Under the pieces are notes generated by a model. It made no database searches and was not told the origin of the DNA. It was given only the letters and a program-made list of their open reading frames with translations. Both the position numbers and the translations under genes were made by a program. From Cristatella mucedo (lineage: Eukaryota > Bryozoa > Phylactolaemata > Cristatellidae): a DNA stretch of 64,000 bases. The DNA lies in NCBI GenBank assembly GCA_009760855.2, contig WPIO01000112.1:358501-422500 (forward strand). Reading direction: 5' to 3'. Positions within the stretch are counted from its first letter, which is position 1. The number at the start of each line of letters is the position of its first letter. Shown piece after piece: positions 35,101 through 42,845 of the stretch.

Positions 35101-36404
35101 TGCAAGCGATTTAGGAGTTCGGCGCAATTTGGAGCATGGCTGGGCGCCGTGTTGGACCTCGGACGGCTTACCTCTCTGAACATTGCGCCATAGAAGTGGA
35201 CGGCGTATGGGCAAGGCTTGCTGCGCATGGACACGTCCAAGTCGGTGAGCAGCATCTTCTGCTCGCGGCTGTTGACCGTGGCCGTGATTCGCTGGAGGCA
35301 AACCAACGCGATGCCAAAGCGATGAGGCAGCTTTGCACTCTGGCACGCTCGGCGCCGTGCAGTCATCGATCGCGCAGGACAGCGGCAACCCCGCCAGCCT
35401 AGCTCCGCAAGGGGGTTTGACGAACACACTCGGCGACGCCTTTTCTCCTCCTCCCCGGTAGCAGGGGGCAGCTGCGCCAAGAGGAAGTGCATCGTCGTGC
35501 GGCAGCTGGTGAGGCCAGAGCGGGCGCGTCCGCGCAGCAGCGGCAGCACGCTACTGCGGCGCAGCAGCCGGCTAACGCCGCCTGATGCCGTGGCTAACGT
35601 GCATGGCGCCCGTGCCACGTGACTACGCTCGTCAAGCAAGGGAAGCAAGCAAGCAAGCAAGGGAAGCCAACCAGACAAGCTGGGGAAGGCGTTAAGGATC
35701 GGCAATCGACCAGCAGGACGTGACCAGGTCGGCACTTCGAGCAGCTAAGACGGGCGATCGAATCGAATGCACGGCACAGGAATATAAGCGGTGGCCCTCA
35801 TTCAAAGCCCTCGCTCACGTGAAGGCAGGGGTGCCTCAGCGGCCGGCACCCGCTTGCAGTGGGCAATAAAAGCACTACCCCCTACTGCAGGATTCTATCC
35901 TGAATTCTGGCTCCTTCCTGCCAAGACCTACCCCTACCCCCCCCCCGGGGGGGGGGAGGGGGGTTTGGAGGATGGTCAAAACCCAACGACAGCCACTGCT
36001 TTCGACGTCAGCGGCCGTCTCGGTTGGCTGGACCAACGGGGGCTGGTGCCTCGCACAGTGAGGTGGCGCTGGCTGGCTGGCTGGGGCACGTGACCCCGAC
36101 ACTCGCGGCAGAGAGCCCGGTCTGTCTCGAGGCGCCGGCCGTGCACCGAAGCGATGGACCGTGCATCAACGAAAGTGCTCTGGGAGGCGGTCGCAACTGC
36201 GACTGCACGGTGGAACAAGGAGGCGAAAGCAAACTCGGGCCGACCTTGACCGCCATCACGGTGCCCGTAGGCCGGTGGCGCATCTTCTCGACGACTCCGT
36301 AGGCGCCGCGGCCGAGCTCGGCCAGCGCTTCCAGGTCGGTCGCCTCGCACTCGATCGTTTGATCATCGACGGTGATGGTCGTCCTCGACGGAATGCTGCT
36401 CGGT
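26434..36404 (-). CDS. MAP2K6: MAP kinase kinase, MKK3/MKK6 class (N-terminus not found)
   Basis: MKK3/6 kinases phosphorylate the TGY loop of p38 MAP kinases in stress signalling. Exons 36245-36404, 35172-35291, 34579-34695, 30749-30928, 29306-29383, 28072-28214 and 26434-26584 join in phase into 315 residues, ending TAG at 26434-26436. Numbering from the first resolved residue: glycine loop GRGAYG 31-36, catalytic Lys53 in VMAVK, HRDVKPSN 148-155, DFG 168-170, activation loop SVAKT (Ser178, Thr182), and PE of APE at 193-194. SVAKT followed by DAGCKPYM-like sequence distinguishes MKK3/6 from MKK4, MKK7 and MEK1/2. Human MKK6 has 334 residues. The missing piece is the N-terminal p38-docking region, and no start codon is in frame in the first exon. 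The symbol means the MKK3/6 orthologue group, not a specific paralogue. The gene lies head to head with TTYH. Confidence 0.93.
27085..27212 (+). repeat. Dispersed direct repeat, copy 1 (kinase intron F-G)
   Basis: GTGAGGAGCAATGTAAACTC, GTGGCTTGTTGCCTATCTTT and CATGTAAGCACTTCCAT recur in the same order at 28352-28468. Copy 1 has an extra block of about 20 bp in the middle. Confidence 0.85.
27390..27530 (+). mobile_element. SINE-B copy
   Basis: TACACTAGGTAAGGCGGTTG, a shortened B-box region (GCGGTTCGAATCATG), GCGATCCTTTATTGCCGCTG and AGAGGTTGTTAAATCAGCC. It lies in the kinase intron between exons F and G. Confidence 0.78.
27540..27770 (-). mobile_element. Old LINE-1 3' fragment
   Basis: GATGGTTAGGGCAAACATGC, CACAAGAAGCCAGCAAATGC and GTCAATTCAGGGGATATCG follow the LINE-1 3' UTR order with many substitutions. 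Confidence 0.55.
28072..28214 (-). CDS. MAP2K6: MKK3/6 kinase exon F (C-lobe)
   Basis: The acceptor is GATTTTTCCGAG|ATCGAG and the donor is AGCTG|GTGAGC. It encodes IELATGIFPYNSWKTPFEQL and KQVVDDPPPRLPVTDYSSSE. It ends two bases into a Cys codon. Confidence 0.95.
28352..28468 (+). repeat. Dispersed direct repeat, copy 2 (kinase intron E-F)
   Basis: It is the partner of 27085-27212. A G12 run (28434-28445) replaces GGGG in copy 1. Confidence 0.85.
28655..28900 (-). mobile_element. Old LINE-1-like 3' fragment
   Basis: AAATCTCTTTCTAGGCCCTT, ACACACAGCATGCACAGTTT and ACGATTCACACGAACGGAGC follow the LINE-1 3' UTR. It is highly diverged. Confidence 0.5.
29306..29383 (-). CDS. MAP2K6: MKK3/6 kinase exon E (26 codons)
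   Basis: The acceptor is CTCGCTTCAG|CCTGAA and the donor is ACTGTG|GTAAGT. It encodes PERINPPPNSRGYDIRSDVW and SLGITV, which complete APE and helix F. Confidence 0.95.
30749..30928 (-). CDS. MAP2K6: MKK3/6 kinase exon D (catalytic and activation loops)
   Basis: The acceptor is CTTCTGCGCAG|GTGCTG and the donor is ATGGCT|GTGAGT. It contains VIHRDVKPSNIL, KMCDFGISGQLVDSVAKTME and AGCKPYMA. All catalytic residues are present. Confidence 0.97.
31255..31790 (+). mobile_element. Diverged LINE-1 fragment (RT end to C-terminal domain)
   Basis: Plus-strand reading gives VMGKPSITQKLKILAVKV, RRPHQLHSQLC, then HPFATPWLDF and SARHVCRN-like pieces, in the order of the 48-51 kb copy, with frameshifts and a C-rich run. 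A tail-like block (AAGTGCCTAGAAAGAGATCT) with (ATT)n follows at 32030-32120 and may belong to it. Confidence 0.62.
32080..32120 (+). repeat. (TTA)n microsatellite at a LINE/SINE tail
   Basis: About ten TTA units follow a degraded tail. Confidence 0.85.
32121..32962. other. Kinase intron C-D sequence without recognisable element
   Basis: The segment is GC-rich with many GCATGCAGG words around 32750-32820. No exon is supported here. Confidence 0.45.
32963..33125 (-). mobile_element. SINE-B copy
   Basis: GATTGAACAGCCTCATTTGT, GCTGCCTTACCGGCAAACGC and GACTCGAGCCCACGACCTGG show SINE-B in reverse. Confidence 0.72.
34579..34695 (-). CDS. MAP2K6: MKK3/6 kinase exon C (39 codons, hinge)
   Basis: The acceptor is TTGTTGTAG|GGTGAC and the donor is GACTCG|GTATGC. 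It encodes GDIWLCMEIMDTSLDKFYKK and VIPEAFLSKMADS, which match the hinge and helix D of MKK3/6. Confidence 0.95.
34880..34972 (+). repeat. Degenerate CA/TG-rich repeat
   Basis: CACATACACATGCATACAC words repeat imperfectly in the kinase intron between exons B and C. Confidence 0.7.
35172..35291 (-). CDS. MAP2K6: MKK3/6 kinase exon B (40 codons)
   Basis: The acceptor is TTGCCTCCAG|CGAATC and the donor is AGAGAG|GTAAGC. It encodes RITATVNSREQKMLLTDLDV and YAVHFYGAMFRE, which covers the C-helix and N-lobe strands; phase 0 on both sides. Confidence 0.95.
35937..35956. repeat. Perfect C10G10 palindrome
   Basis: Ten C are followed directly by ten G in the intron between kinase exons A and B. A further G-run follows after one A. 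Confidence 0.9.
36245..36404 (-). CDS. MAP2K6: MKK3/6 kinase exon A (N-lobe, glycine loop to catalytic Lys)
   Basis: It encodes TITVDDQTIECEATDLEALA, ELGRGAYGVVEKMRHRPTG and VMAVK. The donor AAG|GTCGGC is weak. The acceptor TCGTGCAG at 36405-36406 is the best guess for the 5' end. An in-frame TAA about 75 bases further upstream means the coding part must begin by splicing. Confidence 0.85.
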
Positions 36405-37794
36405 CTGCACGAGACATTTGCGCTCGTGCTGAGCTCGTGCTGAGCGCAGGCTTAGCGCTCTGGCAGCGGCGGCTGCTTCGCAAGGGGCGACTCGAGACCT
36501 AACGCTATGCCCGAGTCGTGCCTCAAGCCTCCGCCCTCCCGCCGACAAGCAGCACCGTCTGCGCACCGCCGGTAAAGTCAACATTGCACCCTCAGTCGGA
36601 CGAGTGCCGCGCAGCATCATTGACCCCCATGTCTCGAGCGGCATTCTTCGAAGACAAAAGTGACACCAAGTCAACGGCCTCGGGACAAGGAGAGGCCGAC
36701 CCCAAAACCGTTATTCTTTGGCCTACAAGAACGCCTATGAGTCGCGCTGGGCAAGAGAGAATCTTCACAACTCCCAGAGCAAATGGCCCCGCTAGGCCAC
36801 CGATGGCCGGCAGGCCTGCACTTCTTTGCCAGGGTGCCTACGAGGAGCGGCGGGCTGGGGGGGGGAGGTCAGAGGACGATGACACTCGACGACGGGCAGC
36901 AGCAAGGGAGGTAATCTGCTGGCTTTCGCTCAGAGTAGTCGATCCAGCCAGAGTCTTGCGACCAGCCACCTGACGCCTGTTTACTTTACTGTGTCGACAG
37001 GGGTGACAAATGCGTCTCCGCTTGCAGGGCTCAAACAAACCAGTGGGCTCGGTACAAAACTATTCGGGTTATTTGTCATTCGAATCTCTCACTCGTCTTC
37101 AGCAGACAACAAAGACCAAAAGAGTCGACCTTTGCTATAATTATATGCCACATTATCCACATGACATTTGCATCGCACCATATTTTTTCTGCTTCCACAG
37201 TGACGCCCTAACTGGGAGGAAAGTCAGTCGACAGTGTAAACACAGCTTTACATATAACACAGGCATTCTTTTTCCGAGTATTAAAAACAAGGTGTGATTA
37301 CCGTTACTCTACTGTTGTGCAACGGCCGATTTGCCCTGCTGCCTACCCAAAGAGTCTCACAGCACGATCAATACAGCTAGCAATGGATGCCACGAGCAAG
37401 ACAGCGAGTCCTGCTCCTGGTGACAGTATCGGTGCCTGGGACAGCGTGCAGCAGCCAAGGGACAGCGAGCGGCAGGTGCAATGCATGCAGGTGCAATGCA
37501 TGCAGGTCCGCTGCTGCTGCTGCAAGGCTACGGCTACATACAGCAGGCACTTTGGCCAGGGGTCAGCTGGGGTTGGCTGGGAGGGGGGGGGGGGCTAGTC
37601 ATGCAGCCGACTGTTCCTCACTTACTGCAAGGTTCGGAAAACAAGATGCTGAAACCATGCAGGTACCCTCAGTCAAGCATTGTGCCAACTATCGAATTCC
37701 AAAAGAGAAGGAACTAAAGTTTGGCTGGCCTAAGAATCCAACTCGGCCGAACTAAGCCATCCACCCAAGCTACTTTCTACCCCAGCACCAATGA
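36405..37794. other. Upstream region of the first resolved kinase exon; no gene identified
   Basis: GC-rich at first, with a G12 run at 37583-37594. The missing N-terminal kinase exon could be here or as far as 44.4 kb, but no convincing exon was found. Confidence 0.4.
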
Positions 37795-38050
37795 TGTCGA
37801 CAAAAATTTTTCATAGCACACCAAGAGAAATGAATCGCTCTCTGGGCACTTCACATTGGCTGGAAAGGGAGTACATGAGAGCTCATCAGTGCCAATAGCA
37901 TGCACAATTGCAGTACAGGTAAGCACACTAAGTACATGTTGCATGGACTCAGCAAATACTGATAGTATATTTTTGCTTTGCTTTAATTAAATGATAAGTC
38001 AAGGGATGTCGCAAAGTCAGCCGGTAGCCAGTTTGAGGCTTTGTAGGCAC
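37795..38050 (-). mobile_element. Old LINE-1 3' fragment
   Basis: CTCTCTGGGCACTTCACATT, AATAGCATGCACAATTGCAG and CAAGGGATGTCGCAAAGTCA follow the LINE-1 3' UTR order at low identity. Confidence 0.5.
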
Positions 38051-38671
38051 ACGTGCCGAAGGCACATCACATTATTACATGACGTTGGTTGCAGGCACGG
38101 CTACGCCATAGGAGTTGGGAGGTGCTACACGGGTGGTGCTGCTGTTACTGCAGGTTGCAAGCATTCCAGCAGACAGGTGCTCTGCCACTTGCTCGTGGTA
38201 CAGTGAAACAGCCATGCCTCTATTTGCACTACTACTTACATGGCACTGACCGGTTCAGGGACGAACGGCCCAAACTTGAACCCTCCTGGTGGCTTCCTTT
38301 TGTCTGCAAAAAGAGTGGAGCATCGTGTTAAGAGCCGACGACAACTACTCGAAACGATGCATGCAGCTCTCGAGGGCAAGGGTTTGCCAAAAGTGATTTA
38401 TTTGCCGATACAGGTTAACGTGATAGCTACAATTCAAGAACAAGGCAACACACGTGTGGACATGAATTTTTTGCGCATGAGACAATCGCTTGGCTTCGCC
38501 CAATGTCAGTCACGAGGCATGGTAAAACGACTGCCCTCCAAAAGTTTGTACGCACCTGCTACCAGCATACTATTTTACTCAAAACAGGAGATTTAGATTG
38601 GATCTAACTCTGTAGCAGTTTACATTGTGCAGAAAAGCTAAGAAATATATAATTATATGCAATTGACTGGA

Positions 38672-38776
38672 TACAATTTCACACAATCGTCTTGGCATTG
38701 AATCCACCAGTTTCTGGCAAGTTTCTAGAGGAATTGATGCCCAGCAATCCTTCAAAACATAAAAAAATTCATCGGA
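38672..38776 (-). pseudogene. Tc1/mariner transposase C-terminal fragment
   Basis: About 35 codons read SDEFFYVLKDCWASIPLETC and QKLVDSMPRR, the C-terminal helix of Tc1/mariner transposases. The DDE catalytic region is not visible, and no terminal repeat was located. Confidence 0.7.
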
Positions 38777-39287
38777 TTTCATGCCCTGAAGAGCTTGGAC
38801 TTGACCAAACATGCATATAGTCCTTGTTTTGTAAAGTCGTCTACTCAAGGTGTTTTGGCTTACGACCGTTCAGGTAGCTTGGTAGATACTCTGGCAGTGC
38901 ATTTTAGCAGTGGCAAACATGTCCTGCAGAGCTATGCTTTTGAGGAGCCGGTTCTTCCCAAGTTACTTGAAGGCGACCGAAACACGGAAGTGCCTCTGTG
39001 CTACCATAGTCCATACGCTTCCTAATTAAGTTCCCAACAGTCAACCTCACGATTTCTTGAGTTTAATGGCAATCTCTGTGTAGTGACTTCAAAATCGCTC
39101 CTGTATCCTCAGAAAGCTGTGCAACTGGCAGCATGTTCCGATCGCTTAGCGACCATCAATATGGTAGAGGCTGGCTCTGGACAGGTCAAGGAGACATCCG
39201 GGTACCTCAGCTCATCCTTGGTTGAGGTATCGTAGATGAGGAAGTGGGCCAAAAGTAGGTTCTTCTGGATGGCTTCCAAAAATACTA

Positions 39288-39455
39288 GCTAATTTAAAAG
39301 CCTCTTTTGTAAAGCGACAGAAGAGTCTTTACTGCTATCACCACCACTTGCAATGGAAATAAAGGATCGCCCACTGCAGGATTCGAACCCACGACTTCGG
39401 TATCGAGGTCGTGCAAAGCAACCGCCTTACCTAGTGTGCCATCACGGCTCAACGA
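39288..39455 (-). mobile_element. SINE-B copy
   Basis: AAAAGCCTCTTTTGTAAAGC, CTGCTATCACCACCACTTGC, GGATTCGAACCCACGACTTC and ACCGCCTTACCTAGTGTG show a complete reverse SINE-B. Confidence 0.85.
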
Positions 39456-39837
39456 AGAGGGGTGGACCGGTCACGTTACCACAGCTGCCCATTTGTTTAC
39501 ATGGGAACCGTTGACTCGGTTGCAGGCAAAAGCAGTTACTAAATAAGCAAAACGTAGCAAACTGCAACTTACGCCAAAATTCCATAGACAGAGTGTTCCC
39601 ATTTAATAATTAGTGTCTCGTAATGACTTACTAGAATACGGGCGTTAGCAACAACCGAACTCAGATCGACGGACCAGGTGCCTAGAAACTTTTGGAGGGC
39701 AGTGTATTTCGGTTATGTCATCATGGGCATAAATACAATAATAATAATAACTATTATACTAAAACATTCATATTGAAGCATAAGAAAACCAAATTTCTGT
39801 CTAACAGTTTAATACACTGAAAAGGAATATATACTTA

Positions 39838-39966
39838 ATTTTTATGAGAACAGAACTTAATCTCTATTCGAGTGCTTCATATATGCTATGGGACTTGAGC
39901 CCACGACCTCGGCCAGACCTCAGTCAGGCGAGTAGCTAAACCCATGAGCCAAACCAGCTCCGAAGC
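39838..39966 (-). mobile_element. SINE-C copy
   Basis: ACTTAATCTCTATTCGAGTG, ACTTGAGCCCACGACCTCGG and AACCCATGAGCCAAACCAGC. The outer left stem arm is degraded. A short LINE-1-like stretch follows at about 40003-40095. Confidence 0.75.
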
Positions 39967-40329
39967 ATGTTGACTTGACTAGAAACAACAACCACCATTT
40001 CAGGATGCATAAGCACATTTGGACCAATTCACACGGACGGATAAATCAGGTGCAGGCGAGTTTTTACCTTTGCCTAATTAAATGTCGATAAGCCTAGGAG
40101 CATTGGGTAGGATGGCAGACGAAGGATTTTATCTGGGGGTGGTGCAAGATGCGCAAACTTTTTATGTAAGGGTAATGTCTGAAACTAGTGCAAAATTAAA
40201 GCACACTGTGACAGTGTTTACTCGACAAGAATTCGGCAGTTGCTCAGTGTGGAATCAAAACATGATTTTCATGCTTATGACGTCGGGGAGGGGGGAGGAT
40301 AGGGGGCAGCCCAGGTTGCTACCTGCTCG

Positions 40330-40985
40330 CAGGCCTACCAGCATGTGCGATCAGGCGATTGCAGGTGGTGCAAAACTCGGCAGCTAGGCATGTCTGTCGT
40401 GAGCGTCGCAGTTGCCACATTACTCCACTTCCCGCCGACCTGCACTGGCTACCAGTCAAGCAACGGATTGACTTCAAGGTTTTGTCGCTCACTTTTAGGT
40501 CATTTCATTCTTTCGCTCCAGCCTATCTCTCAGATATACTCCCCCATCAGGCCAAGCATCGTACCACCCGCTTTTCGGAATCCAACAGTCTACAAATACC
40601 TCATACAAACCTTAAATCCTTTGGAGACCGTGCATTTAGTTCGTATGCTCCCACAGCCTGGAACTCCCTCCTGACCTGCGGCAGAACATCCCCTGACCTG
40701 ACCACATTTAAAAACACTCCTATTTAGAACAGCATTTAGTGGGTCCCTGTGATTCGTCCTTCACGTGCTTATGCATGCTGACACTGTGCATGCTGCCACT
40801 AACCACATTTGCATGCTGATCCTGTGCATGTCACCCCTAACCATGTTATTCATTTTGTTTGTTTATCAAGCATGATTTTACTCACCATTCAGTTGCATTT
40901 CCCTTTGCAGCAAATGTAAAGCGCCTAGAGAGAGATTAAGTTCTCTGAGGGCGCTTTATCAAGTGCATTATTATTATTATTACCT
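40330..40985 (+). mobile_element. LINE-1 5'-truncated copy (plus orientation)
   Basis: It encodes CDQAIAGGAKLGS, ARHVCRERRSCHITPLPADL, HWLPVKQRIDFKVLSLTFRS and APAYLSDILPHQAKHRTT. The 3' UTR, the stem-loop GTAAAGCGCCTAGAGAGAGA then CTCTGAGGGCGCTTTATCAA, and (ATT)n follow. Small deletions break the frame. Confidence 0.85.
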
Positions 40986-41534
40986 GCTGCAGAGGGAGGC
41001 GCAAAGACCGCTGCCCCTGGATCAGCCATCGATCATTGATTCATCATCGATCTAGCCAGTAGTGTTCCCTAGTTTTAAGAGCAGAGCATCAAAAGGCACG
41101 GTCACCAAAATATTTGGGATTTGATAGAGGCTTAGCTAAGCGGGTGGTACGACGAGAAATCTGATTGGGAAGTATTTCAGACAGGTAGGCCGGAGCAACA
41201 GAATGAAGAGATCTAAATGCAAATGACAGCATCTCGAAGTAGATATGCTAATCGGTGGGGGAGCCGATGCAAGTCAACGAGAAGTAGAAGAACGGCGGAA
41301 GTTTTGACCTTTGCACACATGCACGAATATGCTACTATAAAATGCATGGTGTTCAGTCATTGGATGAATTTTCTCAGAACGACTTTGAAGTTTTCGCTCT
41401 GCTAACATTCTGGCCACTACCGAACTCACAATACCAAACTGGGTCTGCAGCACCATGCCATGCTTGCAAAAGTGTCCAGGCCCAGCTATCGACGCAAAGT
41501 CGTGCTCTCTGTGTATGATGCTAGCTATACGATA

Positions 41535-41615
41535 CGAATAATAATAAAACATGTATACAGTGCCTAAGAGAACTAAATCTCTGTCAAGGCACATTCCTTA
41601 TGCTAGAAAGAAAGC
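41535..41615 (-). mobile_element. SINE/LINE stem-loop tail fragment with altered stem
   Basis: AGTGCCTAAGAGAACTAAAT, then CTCTGTCAAGGCACATTCC. Both stem arms differ from the usual GCGCC/GGCGC but still pair (GTGCC/GGCAC). Confidence 0.65.
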
Positions 41616-41624
41616 ATGGCAATT

Positions 41625-41795
41625 GCTTGGCGAACAATAGGTAAGGCTGTTGCTTTTCACGACCTCGGCCCCGAGGTCGTGGGTTCGAATCCTGAGGTGG
41701 GCGATCCTTTATCGCCACTGCAAACGGTGGTGATAGCCGTAAAGGCTCTTCTGTCGCTGTACAAAAAGAGGCAGTTAAATCAGCTAGTATTTTTC
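41625..41795 (+). mobile_element. SINE-B copy
   Basis: It is near-consensus: AATAGGTAAGGCTGTTGCTT, the inverted repeat CACGACCTCGGCCCCGAGGT, the B box GGTTCGAATCC, GCGATCCTTTATCGCCACTG and AAATCAGCTAGTATTTTTC. Confidence 0.9.
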
Positions 41796-42302
41796 TTAAG
41801 AACAGAAAAGTCAACCACAAACCCCCCTCTAAGCTGCTAAGGTGCTACACACTGGGTCGTCCAGTAAGCAACTGCAGACCGAGGCTACACCGGTAGCTTC
41901 GGGCCGATTTACTGCAGTACGTAAACTCACCTCGGCAAGGCTAGCAGCCAGATCAGCCGGCTCTGGATGTTCGCTGGCTGTCTCACGTCCAATGGTCATG
42001 CAGAAGAGCAAAAAACTTGGCATCAGCCGACGGCAAAGGCTCAGACAACAAAGACACCAGAGCCACGTGGACTAGTGGCTAGTTAGTTAACAAGGAAAGC
42101 CCTTCCCAACGTCTAGTGGGACGTGACGTTACAGCTAATACAGTGTTGCTTGCTCATACAGCTCAGGTCAGGCTCTGCTATGAGCACAGTGCGTCTAGCA
42201 GGCTGTAGTTACACACGGTCGCCAGCAAATGTTCATACTTTAATACGTTATATAAACACGCCTTTTTAGTTATCTTTTCCATTTAGAGCTTCTCTCTGGT
42301 AC
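41796..42302. other. No recognisable gene
   Basis: A minus-strand open stretch (41829-42023) ends at a donor-like CCGAG|GTGAGT, but it has no family match. Confidence 0.4.
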
Positions 42303-42395
42303 TTGAGCACTAAACCCTTAAACCTGAACTCTAAACCAAACCCCCCCAAAAAACAAAAAAAAATCTAACCAGTAAACCCCAAACCCCAAAACATA
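42303..42395 (-). repeat. Degenerate telomere-like CCCTAAA tract
   Basis: CTAAACCCTTAAACCTGAAC, TCTAAACCAAACCC and GTAAACCCCAAACCCCAAAA are imperfect CCCTAAA/CCCCAAA words. Confidence 0.5.
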
Positions 42396-42404
42396 CAACT
42401 ACTA

Positions 42405-42845
42405 TGTAATGTAATGTAATGTATCTCCGTCTGTAACTCCACAAAGTCATAGAGACCATGCGGGTGTTACGAAGGAGAGTTTTGTATAGCGCACTCACAA
42501 CCTAAGCAGCTTTCGGTACGCATTCGGTAGCCAACAGGTGTCATCTCATGCAACAAGGAGAAAGTGGGAAGCATAGCAGAGTCAGGAGAACAGTTGAGGT
42601 AGTGAGTAGCATGGAAGTAGCACCTCAAGACTGCTGAAAAGGATGAGCCATAGTCGGCAGCAGGAGAGCAGTAGTCGTTGCGCAAGAATTGTGGAAGCGA
42701 GTTCCACAGTCTAAGACCTGCAGAGCTAAAGCTTCTGTCGCCAACGGTCTTTAAGCGGAGGAATGGGGACAGCTAATTTATTGTCCACACAGGACCTGAG
42801 GGCGTGAACAGGCTGAAACTGATGCAGCAGTTCAGCTAGGTACCA
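42405..42845 (-). mobile_element. LINE-2 family copy with pentanucleotide tail
   Basis: It starts with ATGTAATGTAATGTAATGTA (element 3' end), then GTCTGTAACTCCACAAAG and GAATTGTGGAAGCGAGTTCC, and encodes YLAELLHQFQPVHALRSCVD in element sense. Confidence 0.78.

Noticed and set aside
41829..42023. Minus-strand frame containing CMTIGRE and ending at a good donor, as the missing kinase N-terminal exon
   Set aside because: The resemblance to the MKK6 IGNQ region is a few residues only, and the true equivalent (TITVDDQTIE) is already in exon A. No acceptor was found.
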